From: a virus
Reading direction: 5' to 3' (one strand)
IMG/VR virus record: IMGVR_UViG_3300021602_000422
Coordinates: 1 to 39,533 of that record
Length of the DNA: 39,533 nt
How positions within the stretch are numbered: the stretch's first letter is position 1; each line of letters opens with the position of its first letter. Below are positions 11,401 to 19,529 of the stretch, piece by piece. Position numbers and translations under genes: made by a program. The notes beneath the pieces are model-generated. The model did not search any database, was not told the origin of the DNA, and worked only from the letters and a program-made list of their open reading frames with translations.

Positions 11401-11677
11401 CATCCGGCAGATTCGCCCCGTGAAGTTCACGTGGAACATGCGGGATGGATCAAAAGTTGGTCAAGGTTACGCCGGATTCATTGCCCAAGAACTCAAGCAA
11501 GCTATGGATTACCATCAGGTAAGGGACTGGCTTGAACTTGTGATCTCCAACGAAGACGAATCACGTTATGAAGCTGCACCTGGTAAGCTCTTACCAGTGA
11601 TGGTAAAGGCTATCCAGGAACTGGCAGAAAAGAACGATGCATTGGAGAAAAGAATCGCCATTCTTGAAGCTTCATAA
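8411..11677 (+). CDS. Giant YadA-head-like repeat fibre with C-terminal S74 chaperone
   Basis: 1088 residues. After ~160 residues there are roughly 45 copies of a 17-residue unit of the form GSNN-x-A-x-G-x-x-AL-x-x-NTT, the NxAxG pattern of left-handed beta-roll YadA heads and many phage fibres. The C-terminus has SDARDKKDI, the S74 Ser-Asp cleavage motif, then FIRQIRPVKFTW, GFIAQELKQA and a terminal coiled helix. Probably a trimeric receptor-binding or long tail fibre. The gene is much richer in C and G than its surroundings (CTC, GCC and ACC codons), which suggests import as a block. An ATG with a weak AGAG upstream opens it. Trp occurs only near the end and Cys is frequent inside the repeats. 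Confidence 0.92.
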   Translation: MSINVCGNIILPNSNGNARGEVAIGVGVGLATSTGTNNLAIGCSALSANTTGSNNVAIGCCALYASNATGNNIAIGADAGKSITTGTDNTVIGSLVGAAGCVCTLLLGAGTCERIRVDNGGLYVNNAGPYPTSSSPSLTATYNNLGIGTGALASVTTGANNLAIGIGALCKNTTGINNLAIGYLALNKNTTGSNNFAQGYQALTSNTSGSNNFASGCLALNKNTSGNYNTAIGCQALYNNTTGSHNFAQGYQALYNNITGYNNLAIGCQALYNNTTGSHNFASGYLALYNNTTGYNNLAIGYQALYNNTTGYNNLAIGYQALYCNTTGSNNFAQGCQALYGNTTGSNNTAQGFQALNKNTTGSNNFAQGCQALYNNTTGSHNFAQGYQALNKNTTGCNNFAQGCQALYGNTTGRHNFASGYLALNKNTTGTDNFAQGYLALYANTTGSQNTAIGHSALYCNTTGSNNFAQGCQALYSNTTGSNNTAIGYFALYCNTTGSNNFAQGCQALCSNTTGSNNTAIGYWALTYNTSGSNNTAQGFQALKCNTTGSNNFAQGYKALYYNTTGSNNTAQGYNALYCNTSGSNNFAQGNSALNKNTTGCNNFAQGFQALKCNTTGSNNTAIGCQALYNNITGSNNTAQGYNALYCNTSGSYNTAIGCKALYNNTYGISNFAQGYFALCSNTTGSNNFASGYQALNKNTTGCNNTAQGFQALYANTTGSNNTAQGYRALFYNITGSNNTAQGYNALYCNTGSNNTAQGFQALYYNTGINNLAIGYRALYSNTTGSNNFAQGCQALYNNTTGCNNFAQGCQALYNNTYGCGNTAIGYGALCKNTTGCYNTAQGNRALYRNTTGSNNFASGSQALYGNTTGSNNTAIGYRALYNNTTGCNNFAQGCQALYSNTSGYNNFAQGYKALYGNTTGTDNIAIGCCAGYTVNGGSNNILIGGCALPLAAACSNTITLGNASIATIRAQVTSITALSDARDKKDIVDIPLGLDFIRQIRPVKFTWNMRDGSKVGQGYAGFIAQELKQAMDYHQVRDWLELVISNEDESRYEAAPGKLLPVMVKAIQELAEKNDALEKRIAILEAS
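8900..11190 (+). repeat. Tandem 51-nt coding repeats of the YadA-like fibre
   Basis: About 45 direct copies of a 51-nt unit encode the 17-residue motif. Variants alternate Phe-Ala-Gln, Thr-Ala-Gln, Thr-Ala-Ile and Leu-Ala-Ile at one face, and two copies are shortened by one residue (near 10660-10710). Copy number may vary between relatives or be mis-assembled. Confidence 0.9.
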
Positions 11678-11702
11678 AAGCTAATAACTTATACTATATC
11701 AT

Positions 11703-12611
11703 ATGAACCCCCAAGGTGGCACCGAGCTTCTTTACTCCAATTTGAAAAAATATGTAGGGGTAAATTGGTCAACCAACATCAATTTAATATTGAGTGTTTG
11801 TCATCAGAGCATGATCGTTCCTGACAAGACGAACATTCTCTGGCAACATCTCCATACAGATCAGGCCGCCATAGCCGGAATGTATGACCAAACCTTCATT
11901 GATTCCATTCAACAATTTGTTTATGTTAGCAACTGGCAACGTCAACAGTATCAGGAGAAGTTCAACATCTCCCATGCTAACAATCTTGTAATCAAGAATG
12001 CCGTTGAACCTATTGAGTTCAGGGATAAACCAAATGACAGACTACGGCTAATCTACACATCAATGCCAAATCGTGGGCTCGATGTGTTACTGGACGCCTT
12101 TACATTGGTTAACAGAGATGTGGAATTGATAATATACTCATCAAACATCATCTACGGAAATGGCTACCACAACCTGATCGGAAAGCAGAATGATCAAATG
12201 TTCAATCGTGCCAGAACGATGAAGAATGTTTCATATCGAGGATACGCCACGAACAAAGCAGTGCGCCTCGCTCTCCAATCTTCCCATATTCTGGCATACC
12301 CGAGTACCTTCGAGGAAACAAGTTGCCTGGCGGCAATTGAGGCGGGTGCAGCCGGATGTAAGATAGTAACTACTCGACTCGGTGCCTTACCGGAAACATG
12401 CGGGAAATATGCCACATATGTGTATTCAGATCGGAAAATTTTGGTTGAACAATATGCACAGGCACTTCAGGAAGCGATTGACAACTACCAAAATAACATG
12501 TATACTTTGAAGGAACAATCGGATTGGTTTAACGAGCAATACTCGTGGAAGAATAGAAAGAAAGAATGGGAAATCCTATTACAAGTTACCACTCCACCGA
12601 ATATAGGATAG
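11703..12611 (+). CDS. GT4-family (GT-B) glycosyltransferase
   Basis: 302 residues. It opens directly at the glycine-rich PQGGTEL acceptor loop, so the first beta strand of a typical GT4 is missing, and no in-frame start exists further upstream. The donor domain has IYTSMPNRGLDVLLDAF, VSYRGYATN and the EETSCLAAIEAGAAG segment, equivalent to the E-x7-E retaining motif. No good Shine-Dalgarno is visible. Its composition is intermediate between the fibre before it and the AT-rich genes after it. The 3' end overlaps the next gene by 46 nt. Confidence 0.88.
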   Translation: MNPQGGTELLYSNLKKYVGVNWSTNINLILSVCHQSMIVPDKTNILWQHLHTDQAAIAGMYDQTFIDSIQQFVYVSNWQRQQYQEKFNISHANNLVIKNAVEPIEFRDKPNDRLRLIYTSMPNRGLDVLLDAFTLVNRDVELIIYSSNIIYGNGYHNLIGKQNDQMFNRARTMKNVSYRGYATNKAVRLALQSSHILAYPSTFEETSCLAAIEAGAAGCKIVTTRLGALPETCGKYATYVYSDRKILVEQYAQALQEAIDNYQNNMYTLKEQSDWFNEQYSWKNRKKEWEILLQVTTPPNIG

Positions 12612-13198
12612 GTTATGTGTTGGACCTTCTGGGCGTCCGTAGACAGAATTCGAACCACAGAGTTATAGACATAGGTGGAACCATTAACGGGTGGTCAGCG
12701 CCCGTTGTTGATCTGGTGATTGACATCAATCCCGGACCAAAAACTATCCAAGTTGATATTTGCGACCCGGCGGCTTGGGAACCGGTTCTGAACTTGGTTG
12801 AACAACAAGGAAAATTCGACTATGCCATTTGTGCCCATACTTTGGAAGATGTATATGATCCGTTCATTACCCTGAATATGCTGCCAAAGATTGCCAAACG
12901 CGGCATCATAATTACACCGAGTATTCGAACCGAGTTAAGTAATGTGGAGAGTTCTTTTTATCTAGGATACATCCATCACCGTTGGTTGTTCAGTTCAGAG
13001 AATAACGAGATGTTAGTCATCCCCAAACTTGGTATGTTAGAAGCGTTAGCCAGAAACAAAATGGTATATGAGAAAGACATTGAGGAAATTTGGTACGAGT
13101 GGGAAGATACTATATCTTATAAAATCTTCATGAATAACTACTTAGGCCCCGATTCCAAAACAGTAGTGAAGCATTATAGTAAATTGATAGATATATGA
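12566..13198 (+). CDS. SAM-dependent methyltransferase-like protein
   Basis: 210 residues. HRVIDIGGTINGWSAP resembles motif I (VxDxGxxxG), and DLVIDINPG and IQVDICDP resemble motifs II and III, followed by FDYAICAHTLEDVYDP as in methyltransferase type 11 proteins. The ATG lies 46 nt inside the preceding gene with GAAAGAAAG upstream; no shorter ATG in frame is plausible. It ends with an ATGA overlap into the next gene. The substrate is probably a glycan or lipid-linked sugar, by context only. Confidence 0.7.
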   Translation: MGNPITSYHSTEYRIGYVLDLLGVRRQNSNHRVIDIGGTINGWSAPVVDLVIDINPGPKTIQVDICDPAAWEPVLNLVEQQGKFDYAICAHTLEDVYDPFITLNMLPKIAKRGIIITPSIRTELSNVESSFYLGYIHHRWLFSSENNEMLVIPKLGMLEALARNKMVYEKDIEEIWYEWEDTISYKIFMNNYLGPDSKTVVKHYSKLIDI

Positions 13199-13911
13199 AA
13201 AAAGTAATGATTGGAACACCGTGTTATTCGGGAAATTTAGATGTCTGGTATGTGAATTCGCTATGTAATACGATTAAAATGTCGTATGAAAAAGATATTG
13301 AAATTACTCCTATGTGGATCAGTTTCGATGCCCTATTACAACGGGCCAGAAACGACACAATTGATGTTGCACTACAAATGGGCGTAGATGAATTAATTTG
13401 GATAGATAGTGATATCGAGTGGCAACCTGAATGGTTTTTTAAGCTTCTGAATTATGACGTTGACGTAGTAGGTGGCACCTATCGAAAGAAAGGTGATAAA
13501 GAAGAATATGTTATCAGACAATTGTCCAAACGTCCACCTGCCGATAACAGTTTGATAGAAGTAGACGGGCTCGGCACGGGATTTGTACGAATGAGTCGTA
13601 AAGCAATGCAATATTTATGGGATACTTCTAAATCTTATATTGATCCTAAAGATAATAAAGAGCGTCGAATGATATTTGATGTAGTCATCGAAAATGAAAG
13701 CTTAGTCAGCGAAGACATACATGCCTTTAATAAATTAGCAGCTGGGGGATTTAAGATCTGGCTCGATCCTTCCATGACATGTAATCATATAGGGCCGTAT
13801 AAATTCAAAGGTGATTTCTTACCTTGGTATAAGCAGGGAATGTTAAGTCCTGGTAAACTAATCGAACCAGCAATACTATCTAAAACTTTTTTACCTACAC
13901 GACAATTATGA
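13195..13911 (+). CDS. GT-A glycosyltransferase-like protein
   Basis: 238 residues beginning KVMIGTPCYSG, with LIWIDSDIEW (DSD, metal/nucleotide-sugar site) near residue 66, VVGGTYRKK after it, and a GFVRMSRKA segment that fits the acceptor half of GT-A enzymes seen in phages and in Anp1-like families. ATGA overlaps couple it to both neighbours. AT-rich codon use returns here after the GC-richer block. Confidence 0.75.
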   Translation: MKKVMIGTPCYSGNLDVWYVNSLCNTIKMSYEKDIEITPMWISFDALLQRARNDTIDVALQMGVDELIWIDSDIEWQPEWFFKLLNYDVDVVGGTYRKKGDKEEYVIRQLSKRPPADNSLIEVDGLGTGFVRMSRKAMQYLWDTSKSYIDPKDNKERRMIFDVVIENESLVSEDIHAFNKLAAGGFKIWLDPSMTCNHIGPYKFKGDFLPWYKQGMLSPGKLIEPAILSKTFLPTRQL

Positions 13912-14363
13912 TTCCTATTATCAACGTAGATCGAAATTGCAATGGCTGCACTATTTGTTGTGACGGGTGGGCCACTGGTGTTGCTCACGGTCATAAGTTC
14001 TTTCCGGGCAGAAAATGTCATTATGTCAGTGAATCAGGATGCACTATATACGAAGATCGTCCGGTACAACCCTGTAAGAACTTTAAGTGTGTCTGGTTAA
14101 CTGATCACACTATTCCGGAATGGCTTAAACCTGATCTGTCAGGTGCATTATTGGCAAACGAAACATTAAACGGAACAAAATTTATTACAGTGAAAGAGAC
14201 AGGTAAACAACTAAATGTAAATGTGTTATCCTGGCTAATTCATGCATATCAAACAGGGATTATCATTAATATGAGATACGAATTGGATGGGGGATGGAAT
14301 TTTGTAGGCACACCTGAATTTCTAAAGATGATGTCTGGTAATAAACAGGAAAAGCAATTATGA
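13908..14363 (+). CDS. YkgJ-like zinc/iron-chelating Cys-cluster protein
   Basis: 151 residues. The N-terminus carries CNGCTICC, then GRKC, SGC-TIYEDRP and PCKNFKC, the CxxCxxCC pattern of the putative zinc- or iron-chelating YkgJ/UPF0153 family. The C-terminal ~70 residues match nothing I recognise. Enzymatic role is unknown. In the cassette it sits between a glycosyltransferase and a sulfotransferase, joined by ATGA overlaps, so it may modify a protein or sugar substrate, but that is inference from position. Confidence 0.7.
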   Translation: MIPIINVDRNCNGCTICCDGWATGVAHGHKFFPGRKCHYVSESGCTIYEDRPVQPCKNFKCVWLTDHTIPEWLKPDLSGALLANETLNGTKFITVKETGKQLNVNVLSWLIHAYQTGIIINMRYELDGGWNFVGTPEFLKMMSGNKQEKQL

Positions 14364-15157
14364 ATAAAACGTTTATAATGTTATCAGGTATTCCGCGATC
14401 CGGGTCGCAAGTATTAGCATCTATGTTAAATCAGCATCCGTCAATACACGCATCTACCACTTCACCGGTGGTAGATTTACTTGATATCATAAACACTAAT
14501 TGGGGAAGATTATCATCGGCATTAATAAATCCGCATCCTAACCAGTATAATAATATTATTACAGGTATGATTGATGGCGCATACCAGCATATCGATAAAC
14601 CAGTAATAGTTGATAAAAATAGAATATGGCCGAGATACAGCGAATTAATGAAAGAATCATTAGGTTATAAACCAAAGATTATTTGCACAGTTAGGCATAT
14701 TCCGGAAGTATTAGCATCTTATATTTTACTAATAGAAAAGAACAGTCACAAAATTACATATATTGATCAGGATTTGATTGATCTTAAATTACCTATCAAT
14801 AATAAAAATAGATGTAAAATACTTTGGGAAAAATATATAAATTCCCCATACACAAGCCTTAGAATGGGATACAATGCAGGACACGCAGATTTATGTATTG
14901 TAAAATATAACGATATAGTAAATAATAGTCAAGAAACAATGAATAAAATTACTAATTTTATTAATTTAGATCCTATTACTGTTGACACATCGTCATTACA
15001 ACCTATGGCTGAAAATGATAGCTATCACGGCGGATTAGAGGGGTTGCATGATGTAAGACCTGTTATGAAACGAATAAGCCCACCTGCTGAAGTAGTGATA
15101 GGTAAAGAATTGATGAAATTATATACTGATATGAAATTGGACTTTTGGAATATATGA
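14360..15157 (+). CDS. Sulfotransferase (PAPS-dependent)
   Basis: 265 residues. LSGIPRSGSQVLASML at residues 7-22 is the 5'-phosphosulfate binding loop of P-loop sulfotransferases; ICTVRHIPEVLASY is the 3'-phosphate-binding segment. The C-terminus includes a GLHDVRP segment like the GLHTVR of the homologue at 18625, suggesting a shared phage family. Likely transfers sulfate to a sugar or tyrosine; the acceptor is unknown. It is coupled by ATGA at both ends. Confidence 0.85.
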   Translation: MNKTFIMLSGIPRSGSQVLASMLNQHPSIHASTTSPVVDLLDIINTNWGRLSSALINPHPNQYNNIITGMIDGAYQHIDKPVIVDKNRIWPRYSELMKESLGYKPKIICTVRHIPEVLASYILLIEKNSHKITYIDQDLIDLKLPINNKNRCKILWEKYINSPYTSLRMGYNAGHADLCIVKYNDIVNNSQETMNKITNFINLDPITVDTSSLQPMAENDSYHGGLEGLHDVRPVMKRISPPAEVVIGKELMKLYTDMKLDFWNI

Positions 15158-15324
15158 GATGGATTTTACCTGACGCAATAATTAACGAGAATATATCTTA
15201 TTATCGTGCTCGTTTAGAAAAAGAGCAGTGCCCTAAAAAACAAGAAGAATATCGTAAGGTATTAGAACTACTATCCAAAGGTATATTATTTGAAGATATG
15301 CCACAAGCAAAAAAGAATATATGA
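15154..15324 (+). CDS. Small 56-residue protein
   Basis: An ORF of 56 codons starting at ATG 15154, which overlaps the sulfotransferase stop (ATGA), and ending in an ATGA overlap with the next gene at 15321. Being locked between two coupled genes is good evidence that it is translated. The product is charged and helix-prone (MRWILPDAI, RLEKEQCPKKQEEYRK) with no membrane segment. Function unknown; possibly a small partner of the neighbouring sulfo- or methyltransferase. Confidence 0.75.
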   Translation: MRWILPDAIINENISYYRARLEKEQCPKKQEEYRKVLELLSKGILFEDMPQAKKNI

Positions 15325-15968
15325 TTTTACAACCATTTGCTAATCGATTTAATATATTGAAAAATAACAATATACATATTCAATATGTTCTTGATATTGG
15401 CGCTTATCGCGGAGATTTTACAGAAACTGTGAAATCAATTTGGCCAACTGCAATAATTAGGCAAATAGAAGCTGACGAAAGACAAAAACAATGGTTACAA
15501 GATAACGCTATTATTTCATTACTCGGTAATAAAGAATCCGACTCAGAAAATTTTTATACTTTATCGCAGGATAAAATAACTACCGGAAGTTCGATTTATA
15601 AAGAAATGACCAGACATTATACTGAGTCAACCACTTTGGTATTTAAGAAACCAATGACTACAATAGATGCACTTGACAAGATTTATAATTTTTATGGTAA
15701 TTGGCGCGAATTAGGATTAGTAAAGATAGATACCCAGGGGTCAGAATTATTAATTTTAGATGGTGCAAAAGAATTTTTGTTAAAGAAAGCACCGAAATAT
15801 ATTTTACTCGAATGTTCAGTGATTCAATATAACATCGGCGCCCCTTTAATAGCAGAAGTAATTGCATATATGAATTCGATAAATTATCGAATTAAAGATG
15901 TGTTTGATTTATCATATAATGAGAAGAATATATTACAGCAAACCGATATGTTATTTGAAAGATTATAA
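15321..15968 (+). CDS. FkbM-family methyltransferase
   Basis: 215 residues. VLDIGAYRGDFT is motif I of SAM methyltransferases, RQIEADERQ the acidic motif II region, and LVKIDTQGSELLILDGA the hallmark of FkbM enzymes, which O-methylate sugars and polyketides. Similar in type to the last domain of the 1312-residue protein. ATGA-coupled start. Confidence 0.88.
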   Translation: MILQPFANRFNILKNNNIHIQYVLDIGAYRGDFTETVKSIWPTAIIRQIEADERQKQWLQDNAIISLLGNKESDSENFYTLSQDKITTGSSIYKEMTRHYTESTTLVFKKPMTTIDALDKIYNFYGNWRELGLVKIDTQGSELLILDGAKEFLLKKAPKYILLECSVIQYNIGAPLIAEVIAYMNSINYRIKDVFDLSYNEKNILQQTDMLFERL

Positions 15969-15973
15969 TAGCA

Positions 15974-15981
15974 CATAAATA
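15974..15981 (+). promoter_or_regulatory. Late-promoter-like box CATAAATA
   Basis: Lies 18 nt upstream of the ATG at 16000, with an AGAGGA Shine-Dalgarno between, a normal late-gene arrangement. Confidence 0.6.
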
Positions 15982-15999
15982 CAGAATTAAGAGGATAAC

Positions 16000-16929
16000 A
16001 TGAAAAAAATATTTTTTATTGACGGCGGCGCTGGCCGCGTGGTAGCCGCAATACCTGCTTTATTAAAGTATGGTAGATTAAATCCGACCGCAGACTGGGC
16101 GGTATTAGTGGCTGGGTGGGATTATTTATTTTGGGGTATTCCAGAACTACAAGACAGAACATACGGGCTTGATACAAAAGGTTTATTCGATAATGTTGTA
16201 AAAAATGCCGATCAAATTATTACTCCAGAGCCCTACAGGAATCCGGCATACTTCAAACAAGAAATATCGTTAGTACAGGCATTCGATAGAGAAATAAACA
16301 ACACAACAGATCATAGCGACCTCGGTGTACCACATTTAGTTTTTAATAAACAAGAACAGTTGGTAGCAACGAGTACACTTAAAGATTTAAAAGCAGCTCA
16401 AAAGAAACAGAAGACTGTAATATTTCAGCCTTTCGGTCGAGGTGCTAAGATCGATAAAGAATTAATATTTGACGAAGAATCTCGCAGCCTTAGTCAGAAA
16501 GATTATCTAACATTAGTTAAGAAGTTAGCATTGCGCTACAATATGATATTTTTCGGTGAACCAGATTTTCAACTTAAAGAAGATGTATATGCTGCAAAAT
16601 ATACGTGTGATTTACGACAATGGGGGGCGTTGATACAAGGTGCTGATTATTTTATCGGCTGCGATAGTGTAGGACAACATTTAGCAAGATCCGTAGGTAC
16701 ACCGGGTACAGTGATATTCGGTTCAACATTCCCTGTAAATACATCTTATCCGGATTATTTTCAAATCTTAGATAAAGCAACACATAAGAAATATGCAGCT
16801 ATTAGAATAGCAGGGCTCGACGTTTCGTTAGCAAACAGGTTAAACGAATCGACAATGACATTCACTGATAAAGAACTGAACGATATGTTTATTGCAATAT
16901 CGAACGATATAGATAGGAAAACAAAATAA
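16000..16929 (+). CDS. GT9 (ADP-heptose:LPS heptosyltransferase-like) glycosyltransferase
   Basis: 309 residues. The N-terminal Rossmann half opens IFFIDGGAGRVVAAIPALLKY, the GGxGD-like loop with Asp replaced by Arg. The C-terminal half has VIFQPFGRG and YFIGCDSVGQHLARSVGTPGTVIFG, the donor-binding D-S-x-x-x-H segment of GT9. Length fits the family. AGAGGA Shine-Dalgarno. The next gene starts on its stop codon (TAATG). Confidence 0.82.
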   Translation: MKKIFFIDGGAGRVVAAIPALLKYGRLNPTADWAVLVAGWDYLFWGIPELQDRTYGLDTKGLFDNVVKNADQIITPEPYRNPAYFKQEISLVQAFDREINNTTDHSDLGVPHLVFNKQEQLVATSTLKDLKAAQKKQKTVIFQPFGRGAKIDKELIFDEESRSLSQKDYLTLVKKLALRYNMIFFGEPDFQLKEDVYAAKYTCDLRQWGALIQGADYFIGCDSVGQHLARSVGTPGTVIFGSTFPVNTSYPDYFQILDKATHKKYAAIRIAGLDVSLANRLNESTMTFTDKELNDMFIAISNDIDRKTK

Positions 16930-18632
16930 TGGCATACGCAGTAATGGGGATAAATCCATCCCACAATGGATCAGCAGCCTTGGTTGTTGATGGCGAACTT
17001 CTGTTTTATGCAGAAGAAGAACGATTTAGCAGAATGAAATACGACGGTAATCCGTTTAGGGCAATGCTACATATTCTTGTAAATCATGCAGTAGATGAAT
17101 TAGTGATCGGCGGAACAGATCCGAATTTAGCACAATTACCGTGGACAGGGGAGGATGCATACAGCGCTCTTGTTCGAAAATTTAACCCCAATGTTAAAAT
17201 TACAAAACTTGGTAATTTACATCACTTAGGCCATGCAACAACTGCATTTTATAATTCGGGATTCGATACGGCAGCAGCAGTTATTGTAGATGGTGCCGGA
17301 TCTGTTCATAGAGAACAAATTGGTGAAAATGGCCCGACTATTGCAGGGTACGAGACTGAAACAATTTATCAGTGCTCTTATCCGCACGAGTTTAATGCTG
17401 TATATAAGCGTTACTCAGACGGCGGAACAGGAACTCACTACGATAATGGAATTCAGGAATTTGACAGCACTGTCACTATTACTAAAGCATATGAGGCAGT
17501 TACCGATTACTTAGGCTTCGGATTTATTGAAGCAGGTAAGACAATGGGGTTGGCACCATACGGGGTTCCAGACGAATCTATTCCGCCGTTCTTTATAAAC
17601 GGTAAAGGCAATAAGAATCTATTGATGCCATTTTACCCTGCTGGTGCTCGCATTGATGAAGATAGATTCCCATATTTAAAGAGATTTGGAAATCAGCAGG
17701 AATGGCACAATGATTTTACTCTTGTTAGAGACCAAGATAAGAATTTAGCATATAGGGTACAACAAGAAACAGAAATTCAGGTTATGGAACTTATTCAGAA
17801 AGCGATAGACATAACAGGTGAAACAAATATTGTTATATCTGGCGGCTTTGCATTAAATTGTGTCGCCAATTATAAGTTTATAAAACAATTTCCTAATATT
17901 AAATTTTACGTCGATCCTATCGCACACGATGGTGGCACATCGATTGGGTTAGCCCAATATGTTTGGCGTCAAAAATCAACAGACACGGTTGCTCGTCCGT
18001 TAAAGTCTGTGTATTTGAGTGCACCACCAAACTATGATCAACTTAGTATGGCACAGCAATCTACACAGAACTTAGTTGTGGAAGACACGACAGTTGATGC
18101 AGTAGTTGATTTAATCGCCCAAGGAAATATTGTTGCCCTGTTTCAGGGCCTGGCGGAAGGTGGTCCACGAGCGTTAGGTAATAGAAGTATTTTATTTGAC
18201 CCACGTCGTCCAGATGGTAAGGATATTGTAAATGGTGTAAAACATCGTGAGTGGTTTAGGCCGTTTGCAGGAACAGTGTTGCAAGAACACGCAGCAGAAT
18301 GGTTCGAAATGGCTGGATTAGAAGAATCTCCTTTTATGATGTATGCGGTAGATGTAAAGGCAGATAAGGTTGATTTAATACCTGCCGTAACACACGTTGA
18401 CAATACTTGTCGCGTACAGACTGTTACTAAAGAACAGAATGAAAAATACTATGAACTAATCGATGCATTTTATAAGAAGACTGGCGTACCGGTATTGTTT
18501 AATACGAGTTTTAACCTGGCAGGTCAACCCCTTGTTGATTCTGTGTTTGATGCATTAGTGACGCTATATAACTGTGATATAAAGTATATCTATATGCCGG
18601 ATATTGGGAAACTGGTAACAAAGAATGTCTAA
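16929..18632 (+). CDS. NodU/CmcH-type carbamoyltransferase
   Basis: 567 residues, normal length for the family. N-terminal Kae1-like domain: GINPSHNGSAALV, AEEERFSR, the HHLGHA metal-binding histidines, VDGAGS and GLAPYG. C-terminal YrdC-like carbamoyl-AMP domain: EGGPRALGNRSIL and NTSFN. These enzymes use carbamoyl phosphate and ATP to place O-carbamoyl groups on sugars or antibiotics. In this cassette the likely acceptor is a glycan made by neighbouring glycosyltransferases. It starts 1 nt into the previous stop and overlaps the next gene by 8 nt. Confidence 0.93.
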   Translation: MAYAVMGINPSHNGSAALVVDGELLFYAEEERFSRMKYDGNPFRAMLHILVNHAVDELVIGGTDPNLAQLPWTGEDAYSALVRKFNPNVKITKLGNLHHLGHATTAFYNSGFDTAAAVIVDGAGSVHREQIGENGPTIAGYETETIYQCSYPHEFNAVYKRYSDGGTGTHYDNGIQEFDSTVTITKAYEAVTDYLGFGFIEAGKTMGLAPYGVPDESIPPFFINGKGNKNLLMPFYPAGARIDEDRFPYLKRFGNQQEWHNDFTLVRDQDKNLAYRVQQETEIQVMELIQKAIDITGETNIVISGGFALNCVANYKFIKQFPNIKFYVDPIAHDGGTSIGLAQYVWRQKSTDTVARPLKSVYLSAPPNYDQLSMAQQSTQNLVVEDTTVDAVVDLIAQGNIVALFQGLAEGGPRALGNRSILFDPRRPDGKDIVNGVKHREWFRPFAGTVLQEHAAEWFEMAGLEESPFMMYAVDVKADKVDLIPAVTHVDNTCRVQTVTKEQNEKYYELIDAFYKKTGVPVLFNTSFNLAGQPLVDSVFDALVTLYNCDIKYIYMPDIGKLVTKNV

Positions 18633-19512
18633 AAAGTATAACTTCATCTCGGGGTTGCCGCGTTCCGGCACTACTTTATTAAGCACAATCTTAAATCAAA
18701 ATCCACGATTTAGTGCAGGCATAAGCGACCCATTAGAGATGTATGTTAATAGTGTTATAAAAGATACTAGTACAGCGGTAGGTATGGAAGCAGCAGTCCC
18801 TATTCCAAAACGTAAAGAGATCATAAAAGGGCTTTTTGATAGCTTTTATAATGATAGTAATGAGGTATGCTTTAATACAAATCGCGGATGGTCTGCTAAT
18901 ACCGCTTTACTCTCTGATTTATTTCCTGATTTTAAGATGATTGTTTGCCTACGTGAAATACCGTGGATATTAGATTCTTTCGAACAGCTAAACTCGAAAA
19001 ACCCGTATACTGTAAAGCCTTTATACCATCATCAGCAATTGGGTACTGTATACGAGCGTTGCGGTATGTTGATGGGAAATATGCCGAATTTCGGTGGATA
19101 TGTAGCCGGCCCGCTTGCGAATGTTAAGCAGTCTATGTTCAGCAATGAGAGACAGCATATATGCTATGTTGAATACGACACGCTCGTGAAACATCCCTTA
19201 AGTACTATACAACAGATTTATACTTTCTTAAATGAGCCTTATTTTGATCATGATTTTAATAATGTAGAAGCATCTTATGATGAATTCGATGAACAAACTA
19301 AAATCATTGGATTGCATACAGTTAGGAAGAAGATAGAGTTTAGGCAACGGCAAACTGTTTTGCCGTCTGATTTGTGGACACAATATGAATCCAGTAGCTT
19401 TTGGAAAAACAATTTCGAGCAATCAAAGAAGATGTTAAACTGGATACAATCTTCATCAAAGATAAATACATTCATACCGTCTACCCAAAGTATAATAGGT
19501 CGACAACTTTAA
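18625..19512 (+). CDS. Sulfotransferase (second copy)
   Basis: 295 residues. SGLPRSGTTLLSTIL (residues 9-23) is the PAPS 5'-phosphosulfate loop and IVCLREIPWILDSF the 3'-phosphate segment; GLHTVRKK near the C-terminus parallels GLHDVRP in the copy at 14360. It overlaps the carbamoyltransferase by 8 nt and so is co-expressed with it. The last ~25 residues are variable. Two sulfotransferases imply more than one sulfated position. Confidence 0.85.
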   Translation: MSKKYNFISGLPRSGTTLLSTILNQNPRFSAGISDPLEMYVNSVIKDTSTAVGMEAAVPIPKRKEIIKGLFDSFYNDSNEVCFNTNRGWSANTALLSDLFPDFKMIVCLREIPWILDSFEQLNSKNPYTVKPLYHHQQLGTVYERCGMLMGNMPNFGGYVAGPLANVKQSMFSNERQHICYVEYDTLVKHPLSTIQQIYTFLNEPYFDHDFNNVEASYDEFDEQTKIIGLHTVRKKIEFRQRQTVLPSDLWTQYESSSFWKNNFEQSKKMLNWIQSSSKINTFIPSTQSIIGRQL

Positions 19513-19529
19513 TTAAAGGAAATAATATA

